Of a DNA stretch of 39,040 nt, positions 22,125 through 31,488 are shown piece after piece (the stretch's first letter is position 1; every line of letters starts with the position of its first letter). Both the position numbers and the translations under genes were made by a program. This stretch comes from Clostridia bacterium (GTDB lineage Bacteria > Bacillota > Clostridia > Oscillospirales > CAG-272), in NCBI GenBank assembly GCA_017407225.1, contig JAFQWY010000304.1, positions 1 to 39,040 on the forward strand. Reading direction: 5' to 3'. The notes below the pieces were generated by a model. That model searched no databases. It saw nothing but the letters and a program-made list of their open reading frames with translations, and had not been told where the DNA came from.

Positions 22125-23645
22125 TTAGTCATCCATGTAAACGGATTCCAGCAGCTTTTCGACGTTTTTGCCGAGAGCCTTCTGGTTCTTCTTGAACTGG
22201 GATGCGATGTTAGTGGTGTTGTTTGCAACCCAGCCGCGGAACATATAGGGCAGGGAGTTCAGCTTGGAACCGAACTGGAAGGTGAAGTCGAGCTTACGGC
22301 CTTCCATGATCAGGTCGATGATCTGAGCGGTGGTGGGTTCAGCGGAGTAGCGGCTCTTGAGGGCCTGGTCATAGTATGCGGGATATACATACTTGTAGGA
22401 TTCCGCGCACATTGCTTCGTAGAGAGTACCGATGAACTGACCGTCTTCAGCGGGCATGGTCAGCGGAACTGCGAATACGGTGAACTGGTCCCATGCGTTG
22501 GTGTAGTAGCCTTCCTGAGCTTCGTCCAGCTTGGGCATGGGGAGGATACCGTAGGTGTCTTCCATTTCGGAGAGGGATTCGGTGGTTTCGCCGAAGTACA
22601 GCTGAGTCATAGCAACTCTGCTCTGAGCGAAGAGGGAAGGAATGGTTCTCCAGTTGCCGCTGGTCTTTTCGAACAGGGTACCGTCGCTTTCGTAGTACAG
22701 CTTCTGAACCTTTTCAACACCGGTGATGGTGCGTTCGTTGAACAGGTCGATGGTGAATTCATCCGGAGGAGTGATGATGGTCAGAGTGGGAAGGTCGAGA
22801 GCACCAAGCCATACGTCGTGGGTGTTAACGCCGGTGGAGGTGATAGCGTAGCCGTGAACGTCTTCGTTGTCGTGTACGCCGTTGCCGTTTGCGTCTTCGT
22901 AAATGGTGCTGGTGATTTCCTGGAACTTGTCGATGGTCCACTGGCCTTCAAATACGATGTTGTACAGATCTTCGGAAGTGTAGTTGTAGCGTTCCATGAT
23001 CTGATAGTTGAAGAACATACCATAGGTGTAAAGCAGAGTGGTGATGGACAGGTCGGAGTTGTCGGTGAAGCGCTTGTTGTTGATGGTGGAGCCGCTGTTT
23101 GCCAGCTCGTTGTGCCAGGGCTTTTCGGGGTTGTAAACCGGAATGTCGAACCAGTTGTACAGAGCCTTTGCAGCGATCGGGATTTCCGCTTCGAAGTTGA
23201 TGAAGCCTACCATATCATAGGATGCGGTGCCCGCGGTCGCTGCGGTAACAACGTCGTTGTAGGGAGTTGCAACTACTACCGCTTCGATGGTGGTATCAAA
23301 ACGGTCTTCGATTCTGAGGTTTCTTTCATAAACTTCGTCGTTGGTGTTTTCACCGGTCAGTTCCTCGGAACGGATTTCGTATTCTTTGGAGGCGTCGGTA
23401 CCGATTTTGAAGGAACGGCCGTCGAACTTGACTTCGGGAAGATCATCCGGGATGGACTGACGGATCTGGAGAGCGGTCAGTTCTTCCGCTTCGGTTTCTT
23501 CTGTGGAGGCATCTGCGGCTGCGGAGGTGTCCGCGGTTCCTGCCTGAGCGGTATCATCTGCGTTTGCACTGTTGTCGGAACAGGAAATCAGCGCAGAAGA
23601 CGCAAGGATCAGGGCGAGGAGAATGGAAACAAATCTCTTGGTCAT
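22125..23645 (-). CDS. Extracellular solute-binding lipoprotein 1
   Basis: The ATG at 23645 follows AAGGAG and opens a lipoprotein signal peptide (MTKRFVSILLALILASSALISC, lipobox LISC), so 506 residues are used rather than an upstream frame extension. A Thr/Ala/Glu-rich linker follows the lipid cysteine to ~70. The rest has a type I ABC binding-protein layout, with SIPDDLPEVKFDGRSFKIGT, a calcium-loop-like stretch DANGNGVHDNEDVHGY and GILPMPKLDEAQEGYYTNA. It is a paralog of the proteins at 27992, 29722 and 38490. No ABC permease or ATPase gene is nearby. It has its own promoter and terminator. Ligand unknown; a sugar oligomer is likely from context. Confidence 0.85.
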   Translation of the reverse strand: MTKRFVSILLALILASSALISCSDNSANADDTAQAGTADTSAAADASTEETEAEELTALQIRQSIPDDLPEVKFDGRSFKIGTDASKEYEIRSEELTGENTNDEVYERNLRIEDRFDTTIEAVVVATPYNDVVTAATAGTASYDMVGFINFEAEIPIAAKALYNWFDIPVYNPEKPWHNELANSGSTINNKRFTDNSDLSITTLLYTYGMFFNYQIMERYNYTSEDLYNIVFEGQWTIDKFQEITSTIYEDANGNGVHDNEDVHGYAITSTGVNTHDVWLGALDLPTLTIITPPDEFTIDLFNERTITGVEKVQKLYYESDGTLFEKTSGNWRTIPSLFAQSRVAMTQLYFGETTESLSEMEDTYGILPMPKLDEAQEGYYTNAWDQFTVFAVPLTMPAEDGQFIGTLYEAMCAESYKYVYPAYYDQALKSRYSAEPTTAQIIDLIMEGRKLDFTFQFGSKLNSLPYMFRGWVANNTTNIASQFKKNQKALGKNVEKLLESVYMDD

Positions 23646-23689
23646 AGAGTTACTCCTTTGTTGGTTGATTGAATCGCACAATTTGCTAA

Positions 23690-23722
23690 GCTAATATTAG
23701 CATATTTTTGAGCGGATTGCAA
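23690..23722 (-). promoter_or_regulatory. Promoter of solute-binding lipoprotein 1 with palindromic -10 region
   Basis: On the minus strand TTGCAA (23717-23722) and TAATAT (23694-23699) are 17 bases apart. The perfect 12-base palindrome GCTAATATTAGC (23690-23701) contains the -10 box, a possible repressor site. Confidence 0.6.
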
Positions 23723-23767
23723 GAATCAAAATAATACAATTATTATGCATTAAATTTGTGCAGAAAG

Positions 23768-23806
23768 ACGAAAACCGTACTTTCCAATGCGGAAAATACG
23801 GTTTGA
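23768..23806 (-). terminator. Probable terminator after the small membrane protein gene
   Basis: AAACCGTA (23772-23779) pairs with TACGGTTT (23797-23804) with a 17-base loop, followed by a short T run in the minus direction. Confidence 0.5.
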
Positions 23807-23811
23807 ATATC

Positions 23812-24417
23812 TTATTTTTTGTCGGATCCGTTCTTTTTGACGGGAGGTTTCTGCTGGGAGGAGTTCTTCGGCTGCTTCAGTTCAAAGGCGGAGAGGAGCC
23901 GTACATTGTGAAGACCGAGGAAGTAGCCTCCTGCGGTAACGAGAACAGCGGGAACGATAATAAGCAGATGCATGATGGGATTGCGGGGAGCGAAATACGC
24001 CACGATACCCGCATACATACCTTCCCAGAGCAGAGAAACGGCCCGTCCCACGGTATCAAGGGTACCTGCCCAGACCATGGTGTGCTTGAAGGGATGGGCG
24101 ATGAGAATGATCAGCGCAATGATGAAGTTGGGAATATTGGCGGCGAGGGAGATCCACAGACCGGTCAGGGGCTTTCTCTGAGCACGGCCCGCATCCACGC
24201 GGATTCTGTCGGAACCGCCCCGTTCCCAGATGACATTGTAGATCAGGAAGAGATAGAACAGAGTGGCAAAGCAGCTGGAGAAGAGCATGAGCCAGTCACG
24301 CTGATCCTTCGCCGCGTAGGAAGCTGCCACAAGCATGATACCAAAAAACGTGGAACCGAACTGGTTCAGCAGGATTTTCGATATGATTTTCGAGTTTTCA
24401 CTCCAGAATTCTTTCAT
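23812..24417 (-). CDS. Small multi-pass membrane protein, function unknown
   Basis: This 201-residue protein begins MKEFWSENSKIISKILLNQ, with GGAG about 9 bases before the ATG. It has about five hydrophobic segments (near 17-35, 42-62, 88-108, 115-135 and 145-168) and a Lys/Pro/Gln-rich cytoplasmic tail (QPKNSSQQKPPVKKNG). I do not recognise a catalytic motif or family. It lies 166 bases upstream of the solute-binding gene on the same strand, but each has its own terminator or promoter, so they need not be linked. An envelope role is likely from the membrane topology only. Confidence 0.7.
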   Translation of the reverse strand: MKEFWSENSKIISKILLNQFGSTFFGIMLVAASYAAKDQRDWLMLFSSCFATLFYLFLIYNVIWERGGSDRIRVDAGRAQRKPLTGLWISLAANIPNFIIALIILIAHPFKHTMVWAGTLDTVGRAVSLLWEGMYAGIVAYFAPRNPIMHLLIIVPAVLVTAGGYFLGLHNVRLLSAFELKQPKNSSQQKPPVKKNGSDKK

Positions 24418-24549
24418 ACAGGGACTCCATGGGGATAGTGATAGACGGGTGAAACTGCCCGCAGATATATTGTATTCGTTTTTTGGAAGAATTACAAGTC
24501 TGTCAGGCGAAAGTTTACAAACTATCCATTAAAAGATTAAAGTTTGTTG

Positions 24550-24555
24550 TATAAT
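24550..24555 (+). promoter_or_regulatory. Likely -10 box (TATAAT) ahead of the tyrosine recombinase gene
   Basis: A perfect TATAAT lies about 100 bases before the ATG at 24654. The matching -35 position reads CATTAA, a poor match, so the promoter is weak or activator dependent. Nothing else was recognised in the 236-base gap around it. Confidence 0.4.
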
Positions 24556-24653
24556 AGATATGGGACATTGGCTGATATTCACATCTGTCTGAATGTTTCC
24601 GACTGAAAATACAATTCAGGAATCCGTACAGCCCGTTTCACAGGAGAACCGAC

Positions 24654-25667
24654 ATGGACGATAAAGCTTTCCGGGCGGAGTTTCCGCCGCTGATCCGGAA
24701 TTTTGCCAATTACAAGAATGTAGTGCAGGGATGCTCTGGGAAAACCGTCACTGAGTACCTGTTCGATCTGAGAACCTTCTGCCGGTATCTCTATGCCGTG
24801 CGGAACGGCCTTCCAACATCGGGAGAGGAATTTGATCAGATTGATATATCAGCACTTGATACGGCGTTTTTTGAAAGCGTCACCACATCGGAAGTATATG
24901 ATTTTCTCACGTTTGTCAAAGGCGAGCGGGATAACGCCAACCGTGCTCTGGCAAGAAAACTGTCCGCAATCAAACAGTTTTACAAATACTGCACCGTAAA
25001 GCAGACACTGTTTGAAAACAATCCCGCCATAACCATCGAAACTCCAAAGACGAAAAAGACGCTGCCCAAGCATCTGTCCGTGGAAGAAGCGGTGGATCTG
25101 CTGGAAGCTGTGGATACCGATGAGGAAAGTAAAAATAAGGAACGTGACTACTGTATTCTGACGCTGTTCCTCAACTGCGGCATCCGGCTTTCGGAACTGT
25201 GCGGCATCAGCATTCCCGATCTTGACAAGGAACTGCGGTCCATGCGCGTTGTAGGAAAAGGAAACAAGGAACGTATCGTGTACCTCAACGATGCCTGCCG
25301 GGAAGCCATTTCAGCCTATCTTCCGATCCGGATGAAGACTCCTGCGAAGACCAAAGGTGAGAATGCGCTGTTCCTTTCCAGACTGGGTACCAGAATTTCT
25401 GTGAAAACCGTACAGTGGATGGTGAAGAAGTATCTGGGAGATGCCGGACTGGAATACAAGAATTATTCCACTCACAAACTGCGTCATACGGCAGCCACAC
25501 TGATGTATCAGTCCGGGGATGTGGATATCCGGGTACTGAAGGATATTCTGGGGCATGAACAGCTGAACACCACACAGATTTACACCCATGTTGCCAATGA
25601 ACATATGGAAGAGGCCATGAGCAAAAATCCTCTCGCATCGGTCAGACGGAAAAAGGACGACGAATAA
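24654..25667 (+). CDS. XerC/XerD-like tyrosine recombinase
   Basis: The 337-residue protein has an N-terminal SAM-like core-binding domain (about 10-125) and a C-terminal catalytic domain. All active residues are in place: Arg178 (NCGIRLSELCG), Lys202 (VVGKGNKER), His274 and Arg277 (THKLRHTAATLM), His301 (LGHEQLN) and the nucleophile Tyr310 (TQIYTHV). Length and the HxxR context fit the Xer branch that resolves chromosome dimers, but the N-terminal insert is longer than in typical XerC/XerD. There are no phage, transposon or attachment-site features nearby, so a housekeeping or stand-alone recombinase is more likely than an integrase. XerC and XerD cannot be separated here. Confidence 0.88.
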   Translation: MDDKAFRAEFPPLIRNFANYKNVVQGCSGKTVTEYLFDLRTFCRYLYAVRNGLPTSGEEFDQIDISALDTAFFESVTTSEVYDFLTFVKGERDNANRALARKLSAIKQFYKYCTVKQTLFENNPAITIETPKTKKTLPKHLSVEEAVDLLEAVDTDEESKNKERDYCILTLFLNCGIRLSELCGISIPDLDKELRSMRVVGKGNKERIVYLNDACREAISAYLPIRMKTPAKTKGENALFLSRLGTRISVKTVQWMVKKYLGDAGLEYKNYSTHKLRHTAATLMYQSGDVDIRVLKDILGHEQLNTTQIYTHVANEHMEEAMSKNPLASVRRKKDDE

Positions 25668-25756
25668 GCAAGTTCCCGCAATCCTATATATTATTATGAA
25701 GGAAATAACATCCGACCCATACATTTCATCAGGAAAATATCACAACGGAGGTATTT

Positions 25757-27955
25757 ATGAACCACATACTTCATCTGGAAAATCCCGCACTGCGGTGGGA
25801 CAATGCATCCCCCGTCGGCAACGGATCCATGGGAGCCATGATCCGGGGAACCGTTTCGGAAGAAAAACTGACTCTCAATGAAGAAACCATCTGGGACGGA
25901 GGCCCCATGGATACCCATGTTTCCGACTTCCGTGACCGGATCGAGCACATCCGCGAACTGTTCCGGCAGGGGAAGGAATATGAAGCGGATCAGTGGGCAC
26001 TGGCCAACATGAACGACTGCTTCTACCGGATCAAGGCATATGAATACGCAGGGGATCTGCTGTTCAGGTTCCATGAGGATGATCTGTGTGAAAACTACCG
26101 CAGGGATCTGGATCTGAACGACGGTATCTGCAGAGTTTCCTATGATAAAAACGGAACACACCGGACTCGTGAGTATTTTGCTTCCTATCCGGTAAAGCTC
26201 ATCTGCTCCAGAACAGCGGCGGACAAACCCTTTGACTGTACCGTAACCTATGCCCGTCCCAATGTAACCTCACTGGAGTACCGTCCCGATTACATCATCG
26301 TGAAGGCGGAAACCGCAGCGGCGAAGAATCCCTTCTCGGTTTATGTGAAGATCGTCACCGACGGTGCTGCAGCTGCCGATGAAAACGGCGTACATATCAC
26401 CGGAGCTTCTTATGCGGAAACCTATACCGGCATCTTCACCGCATTCCGGTACGATGATATCCTTTCCGCATCCGCAGCTGTGATGGCAGGAGCAAACCGC
26501 GGCTGGGATGCTCTGATTACGGAACATATTGAAGATTTCAGAAGCGTCACCTCCAGATCCGATCTCCGGTTTGACACGGATGAGGCTCTGGAAGCGCTTC
26601 CCGTGGACAAACGTCTTGAACGTCTGTGTCAGGATGAGGAAGCACGGGATGCCGGTTTGATTGCATTGTACTGGGCATTCGGCAAGTATCTCCTGGTGGG
26701 TTCATCCCGTCCCGGAACTCTTCCTGCAAATCTGCAGGGTGTATGGGCGGACGGTCTGACTCCTCCGTGGAACTCCGACTATCACACCAACATCAACCTG
26801 CAGATGAACTACTGGCATACCGAGGCCATGGATATCGGTGACTGCACACTGCCTCTTTTCGATTACATGAACGACTATCTCATGCCCGGCGGCAAGCGGA
26901 CTGCTGCAGAGAACTACAGATGCGGCGGTATGGTTCTCCATCATCTGTCCGATATCTACGGCTTTGCGGCAGCGGCTGACGGTCTGTGGGGACTCTGGCC
27001 CGTGGGCGGTGCATGGATGGCGTTCCATCTGTGGGAACACTGGCTGTATACCGGCGACCGTGAATTTTTGAAAAACACCGCCTACGAATACATCCGTCAG
27101 TGCGCCCTGTTCTTCATGGACTACCTGTTCGAGGGCGAAGACGGATATCTTCACTCCGGACCCTCCACCTCTCCGGAAAACCGCTACCTCACCAATGTGA
27201 ACGGGGAAAAGAAGGCGGTTTATCTGGCAGTTTCTCCCACCATGGACATCCAGATCATCGGCGGTCTGCTGGACTTCTATGCCGAGACCGAAGAAATTCT
27301 TGGCATCCATCCCGAAGACGGCGTGAAGGCGAAGGAGATCCGTGCCAAGCTTCCGCCCATGCGGATCGGCAAACACGGTCAGCTGATGGAATGGCTGAAG
27401 GACTACGACGAAGCGGAGCCGGGACACCGGCATATTTCCCACGCGTTCGGTCTGTACCCGGCGGCTCAGATCACCCGGAATACCCCTGATCTGTTCCGTG
27501 CAATCGAGGTAACCATGGAAAGACGTCTGGCATCCGGCGGCGGTCATACGGGATGGTCCCGGGCATGGCTCATCAACCTGTTTGCACGTCTGGGCAAGGC
27601 GGAGGAAACCTACAAGCACATCCGCGCCCTGTTCACCAGATCCACGCTGCCCAATCTGTTTGATACCCATCCGCCGTTCCAGATCGACGGAAACTTCGGC
27701 GGTGCGGCAGGCATTTCGGAAATGCTTCTCCAGTCCCACGACGGTGCCATCACTCTTCTTCCTGCGGCTCCCGCATTCCTCTCCGGTGAGTTCACCGGAC
27801 TGAAGGCACGGGGCGGCATCACCGTATCTGCGAAGTTTGAAAACGGACGGATCACATGGCTCAGACTGGACTCCGACAGGGAAGTCAGGGTTCGCCTGAG
27901 ACTGCCCGGATACGAAGAGATGACCGTGACCGTTGACGGATCCTGGGAGCTGTAA
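25757..27955 (+). CDS. GH95-type alpha-L-fucosidase
   Basis: GGAGG lies 7 bases before the ATG at 25757. The 732-residue protein has the GH95 layout: an N-terminal beta domain starting with [19 protein letters not shown] and [11 protein letters not shown], an (alpha/alpha)6 barrel with [17 protein letters not shown] (the Asn pair near 345-347), and [10 protein letters not shown] (Glu474, likely general acid). [16 protein letters not shown] follows (Asp644), then a C-terminal beta domain. Inverting GH95 enzymes release fucose from alpha-1,2 (and related) linkages, often in host or plant glycans. No signal peptide is evident, so it probably works inside the cell. The next gene, a solute-binding lipoprotein, starts 36 bases later. 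Confidence 0.92.
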   Translation: MNHILHLENPALRWDNASPVGNGSMGAMIRGTVSEEKLTLNEETIWDGGPMDTHVSDFRDRIEHIRELFRQGKEYEADQWALANMNDCFYRIKAYEYAGDLLFRFHEDDLCENYRRDLDLNDGICRVSYDKNGTHRTREYFASYPVKLICSRTAADKPFDCTVTYARPNVTSLEYRPDYIIVKAETAAAKNPFSVYVKIVTDGAAAADENGVHITGASYAETYTGIFTAFRYDDILSASAAVMAGANRGWDALITEHIEDFRSVTSRSDLRFDTDEALEALPVDKRLERLCQDEEARDAGLIALYWAFGKYLLVGSSRPGTLPANLQGVWADGLTPPWNSDYHTNINLQMNYWHTEAMDIGDCTLPLFDYMNDYLMPGGKRTAAENYRCGGMVLHHLSDIYGFAAAADGLWGLWPVGGAWMAFHLWEHWLYTGDREFLKNTAYEYIRQCALFFMDYLFEGEDGYLHSGPSTSPENRYLTNVNGEKKAVYLAVSPTMDIQIIGGLLDFYAETEEILGIHPEDGVKAKEIRAKLPPMRIGKHGQLMEWLKDYDEAEPGHRHISHAFGLYPAAQITRNTPDLFRAIEVTMERRLASGGGHTGWSRAWLINLFARLGKAEETYKHIRALFTRSTLPNLFDTHPPFQIDGNFGGAAGISEMLLQSHDGAITLLPAAPAFLSGEFTGLKARGGITVSAKFENGRITWLRLDSDREVRVRLRLPGYEEMTVTVDGSWEL

Positions 27956-27991
27956 AATCAGATATTATAAACACATAAAGGAGAGAATTTT

Positions 27992-29506
27992 ATGAAAAAG
28001 AGAATCATGGCGGCTGTTCTTGCTGCATTGCTGTCCGCGTCTGCCTTTACCGCTTGCAGTGAATCAAACGCCGGTACCAACACCGATGAAACCCAGCCCG
28101 CAGCCATGTCCACCGAAGCGGTCGTCACCGAAACTGAAGAACCCGAGAAGGAACTGACCGATCTGGAAAAGCGCCAGCTGATCCCGGACAATCTGCCCGA
28201 CACCAAGTACGACGGTGCGGAATTCCGCGTGTATACCGTGGATGCCGCTTACGCCGACTACGAAGGGGAAATTCTGGCGGAGGAAATCACCGGCGATGCC
28301 TGCAACGATGCGGTATACAACAGAAATATCCGGATTGAAGACCGGTTCGATATCAGAATCGGCGTGGGATCCGATGCAACTCCTCAGGCGATGTGCAAAA
28401 CGCTGGCTCAGTCCGGCACCGAAGACTACCATGTGGTTGCCATGTACGACTTCAAGGCCAACGAAGCCATCACCGCGGAAGCCGTCCTCAACTGGTATGA
28501 CGCACCCTATCAGGATATGAGCAAGCCCTGGCACAACTCTCTTGCCAACGACGGTGCCACCATCAACGGCATCCTGTACGCCATCTGCTCCGACCTTTCC
28601 TACACTTCCATGACCTTCACCCACTGCTTCTTCGCGAACATCGATCTGCTGGATCAGTACGGCTACCAGAGAGACGACCTGTACAACATGGTCAAGGAAG
28701 GGAAGTGGACCATTGATGCGTTCATTTCCATGATCGAGCCCATGTATCAGGACTACAACGGCAACGGCAAGACCGACGGGGATGACCTGTACGGTTTCGG
28801 TTACTCCATCTGGAATCCTGCGGATGTGTGGATCACCGCATTCGGCGAGGAAATCGTCTCCAAGAACGACGAGGGCAGACTGGAAGTCACTTTCATGAGC
28901 GACAAGACCGTGTCCATTCTGGAAAAGCTCCTGTCCTTCCACTACGACTTCCAGGCATTCAATCTGATCGATCCCCAGTACGGCGAAGAAACCAATTTTG
29001 TGAACAATAAGCTGGTGTTTGCGCCCATGCGGTTCCAGGCAGCATATTCCAAACTGCGTGAGATGGAATCGGAATACACCATGCTGCCCTATCCCAAGTG
29101 GGATGAAGCACAGGAAGGCTACTACACCAACGCGGACGACAAGTTCTCCGTATTCTGCCTGCCCAAGCCCTCCTACAACAATCTGGAGTTCATTTCCTGT
29201 ATCTTTGAAGCACTGTGCGCGGAATCCTACAAGACTGTATATCCCGCGTACTATGACCAGGCGCTCAAGGGCAAGTACTCCACCGACGCCACCACTGCCG
29301 AAATGGTTGACCTTGTCATGGCGGGCCGTAAGTTTGACTTCACCTTCCAGTTCGGCTCCATGCTGTTCCAGAGCCTGCCCTACATGATCCGAAATATGCT
29401 CCAGGACAACAATCCCAATCTGGCGTCTGCCTACAAGCGGATCCAGAAATCGCTGACCAAGAATCTGGACAAGCGGTTCTATGAACTGTACGGCTACGAA
29501 GACTGA
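27992..29506 (+). CDS. Extracellular solute-binding lipoprotein 2
   Basis: AAGGAG lies 9 bases before the ATG. The 504-residue protein starts with a lipoprotein signal (MKKRIMAAVLAALLSASAF then TAC lipobox) and an acidic linker, then ELTDLEKRQLIPDNLPDTKY and a binding-protein body. It contains DYNGNGKTDGDD, an EF-hand-like calcium loop common in large sugar-binding lipoproteins, and MLPYPKWDEAQEGYYTNA. It is a close paralog of the next gene. It is co-directional with, and probably co-transcribed with, the GH95 gene, and ends at a strong terminator. Two-fold codons end mostly in C (AAC, TAC, GAC, TTC), suggesting high expression. No permease genes adjoin it. Confidence 0.88.
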   Translation: MKKRIMAAVLAALLSASAFTACSESNAGTNTDETQPAAMSTEAVVTETEEPEKELTDLEKRQLIPDNLPDTKYDGAEFRVYTVDAAYADYEGEILAEEITGDACNDAVYNRNIRIEDRFDIRIGVGSDATPQAMCKTLAQSGTEDYHVVAMYDFKANEAITAEAVLNWYDAPYQDMSKPWHNSLANDGATINGILYAICSDLSYTSMTFTHCFFANIDLLDQYGYQRDDLYNMVKEGKWTIDAFISMIEPMYQDYNGNGKTDGDDLYGFGYSIWNPADVWITAFGEEIVSKNDEGRLEVTFMSDKTVSILEKLLSFHYDFQAFNLIDPQYGEETNFVNNKLVFAPMRFQAAYSKLREMESEYTMLPYPKWDEAQEGYYTNADDKFSVFCLPKPSYNNLEFISCIFEALCAESYKTVYPAYYDQALKGKYSTDATTAEMVDLVMAGRKFDFTFQFGSMLFQSLPYMIRNMLQDNNPNLASAYKRIQKSLTKNLDKRFYELYGYED

Positions 29507-29520
29507 CCCATAATAACACA

Positions 29521-29557
29521 GCGGAGATTCCTCTGACAGGGGAGTCTCCGTTTTTTT
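29521..29557 (+). terminator. Terminator after lipoprotein 2
   Basis: CGGAGA pairs with TCTCCG, the stem being extended by TCC/GGA pairs, and is followed by seven T. Confidence 0.85.
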
Positions 29558-29633
29558 GCTTGGTTAAATTGCATCAAATTCTATGGCTGAAATTGTACAT
29601 ACCGATGAAAGTAAGGGAAATACAGATCAGCGG

Positions 29634-29662
29634 TTGAAATAAACTGTACAATATCGTATAAT
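29634..29662 (+). promoter_or_regulatory. Promoter of lipoprotein 3
   Basis: TTGAAA (29634-29639) and TATAAT (29657-29662) are 17 bases apart, about 60 bases before the ATG at 29722. A second TATACT lies at 29664-29669. Confidence 0.75.
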
Positions 29663-29721
29663 GTATACTAATATGGAAGAGTGTGGCCTTCCGAAAAATA
29701 CATTATTTCAGGAGAAACAAG

Positions 29722-31236
29722 ATGAAAAAGAGACTTCTCGCAGCGATTCTGGCCGCTTTGATGCTGATGCCCGCACTTGCTGCCTGCAGTGAATCGAACG
29801 CCGGCACCAACACCGACGAAACCAAGCCTGCGGGCTCCGGTGCCGATGCGGCAGTGACCGAAACCGAGGAACCCGAAAAGGAACTGACCGATCTGGAAAA
29901 GCGCCAGCTGATTCCGGACGATCTGCCCGACAACAAGTACGACGGCGCGGAATTCCGCGTGTACACCTCCAATGCATCCTTTGCGGACTATGAAGGTGAA
30001 ATCGTATCGGAAGAAATCACAGGGGACGCCTGCAACGACGCGGTTTACAACAGAAATATCAAGATCGAAGACCGGTTTGATGTGAAGATTGCTGTGAGTT
30101 CTGACTCCGCGCCTCAGGATATGCCCAGAACTCTGTCCCAGTCCGGTACCGATGACTATCATGTGATCGCGTTCTATGACTATGTTGCATCCACTCCCAT
30201 CTCCAATGAAGCGCTGCTGAGCTGGACCGATGCTCCCTATCAGAATCTGGACAAGCCCTGGCACAACAAGCTGGCAAACGATCAGGCTACCATCAACAAC
30301 CATCTCTTTGCCATCTGCTCCGACCTTTCCTATACTTCCATGACCTTTACTCACGCGATTTTCGCGAACCTCGATCTTCTTGATCAGTACGGCTATCAGC
30401 CCTCCGATGTTTACGGCATGGTAAAGGAAGGCAAGTGGACCATCGACCAGTTTATTTCTGTCATTTCCGAAATGTATCAGGATACCAACGGTGACGGTAA
30501 GGCAAACACCGCAGACCTGTTCGGCTTCGGCTATCAGATCACCAACCCTGCTGACGTATGGTATACCGCATTCGGTGAAACCATCACCACCAAGAACGAT
30601 GAAGGCAAGCTGGAAATCGCTTTCATGAACGACAAGACCGTAGCGATTCTGGACAAGCTCCTGTCCTTCCACTATGATTTCCAGGGCTTTATCAAGCTTT
30701 CCACTCAGTACGACGAAGAAATCTACTTCACCAACAACCAGCTGGTATTCGCCCCCATGCGTTTCCAGGCAGCTTATACCGACCTGAGAGAAATGGAAGC
30801 TGCATACTCCATGCTCCCGTTCCCCAAGTGGGATGAAGCACAGGAAGCATACTACACCAACGCGGACGACAAGTTCACCGTATTTGCGCTTCCCATGCCT
30901 TCCTACAACAGCCTTGACTTCGTATCCTGCGTATTCGAAGCACTGTGTGCGGAATCCTACAAGTCCGTATATCCCGCATACTACGACCAGGCGCTGAAGG
31001 GCAAGTACTCTACCGACAAGGAAACCGCTGAAATGGTTGACCTGGTAATGGCAGGCCGTAACTTCGACTTCACCTTCCAGTTCGGCGAAACCATCTTCAT
31101 GCGTATTCCCTACATGATCCGCGACCAGCTCGTTGACAACAATGCAAACATCGCATCCGCATACAAGAAGATCCAGAAGCCTCTGAACAAGGGCCTCGAC
31201 AAGAAGTTCTACAAGCTGTACGGATTTGAAGAATGA
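29722..31236 (+). CDS. Extracellular solute-binding lipoprotein 3
   Basis: The ATG at 29722 follows AGGAGA and gives a lipoprotein signal (MKKRLLAAILAALMLMPAL then AAC); an in-frame start at 29683 would spoil it. The 504-residue protein is equal in length to lipoprotein 2 and aligns with it without visible gaps, sharing CSESNAGTNTDET after the lipid Cys, SDLSYTSMTFTH and ESYKVYPAYYDQALKGKYST-like blocks. The calcium-loop motif here is DTNGDGKANTAD. Unlike its copy it has its own promoter. Strong C-ending codon preference suggests high expression. The divergence pattern is that of a tandem duplication followed by independent change. Confidence 0.88.
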   Translation: MKKRLLAAILAALMLMPALAACSESNAGTNTDETKPAGSGADAAVTETEEPEKELTDLEKRQLIPDDLPDNKYDGAEFRVYTSNASFADYEGEIVSEEITGDACNDAVYNRNIKIEDRFDVKIAVSSDSAPQDMPRTLSQSGTDDYHVIAFYDYVASTPISNEALLSWTDAPYQNLDKPWHNKLANDQATINNHLFAICSDLSYTSMTFTHAIFANLDLLDQYGYQPSDVYGMVKEGKWTIDQFISVISEMYQDTNGDGKANTADLFGFGYQITNPADVWYTAFGETITTKNDEGKLEIAFMNDKTVAILDKLLSFHYDFQGFIKLSTQYDEEIYFTNNQLVFAPMRFQAAYTDLREMEAAYSMLPFPKWDEAQEAYYTNADDKFTVFALPMPSYNSLDFVSCVFEALCAESYKSVYPAYYDQALKGKYSTDKETAEMVDLVMAGRNFDFTFQFGETIFMRIPYMIRDQLVDNNANIASAYKKIQKPLNKGLDKKFYKLYGFEE

Positions 31237-31423
31237 GCGGGGAAGACTCCTCAGCATAAACTTCAGATGCATCCGCCCCGCTCCTGAGCTTCTGTGCACA
31301 ATCGTCTGACACATGACTGCACTGACAGCGATAAGTTTCAGCAAAGAATAACGGAAGCTGCCAAAGCTCCCGATATTCACTTAACAGGCAGAACGTGGCA
31401 ACCCATGCAGAGAATTGAATAAT

Positions 31424-31464
31424 AAAACGGAAGTTTTTCCTGAGAAGGAAAGGCTTCCGTTTTT
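31424..31464. terminator. Bidirectional terminator between lipoprotein 3 and the LtaS-like gene
   Basis: AAAACGGAAG pairs with CTTCCGTTTT around an inner TCCT/AGGA stem, with T runs in both directions, suiting the two convergent genes. The remaining 190 bases after lipoprotein 3 hold only a long-loop GAGCGGGG...CCCCGCTC repeat (31235-31292). Confidence 0.75.
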
Positions 31465-31488
31465 GTATTTGATTATTGGAACAGCCGC

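Larger units (their letters stand above)
27992..31236 (+). repeat. Tandem gene duplication (two 1515-bp copies, offset 1730)
   Basis: The two lipoprotein genes are the same length and lie head to tail. Long stretches are nearly identical in DNA, for example the region encoding KELTDLEKRQLIPD and AEFRVYT and that around PAYYDQALKGKYSTD. By eye roughly three quarters of residues match. The intervening 215 bases hold the first copy's terminator and the second copy's promoter. Confidence 0.8.

Noticed and set aside
24654..25667. Phage or mobile-element integrase
   Set aside because: No tRNA target, attachment-site repeat, excisionase, phage or conjugation gene lies nearby, and the protein fits the Xer branch.
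28741..28796. Dockerin (cellulosome) module in the solute-binding proteins, from the DYNGNGKTDGDD-type loop
   Set aside because: Only one calcium-loop-like segment occurs per protein, inside the binding fold; dockerins need two such repeats. Such single loops are common in large sugar-binding lipoproteins.
31235..31292. Terminator GAGCGGGG...CCCCGCTC after lipoprotein 3
   Set aside because: The loop is over 40 bases and no T run follows; the clear terminator is at 31424-31464.
29668..31380. A 570-codon minus-strand open frame opposite lipoprotein 3, and similar ones opposite 9773-11821 and 11854-13254
   Set aside because: Same cause: biased codon use of the plus-strand gene. The plus-strand products match known families along their whole length.
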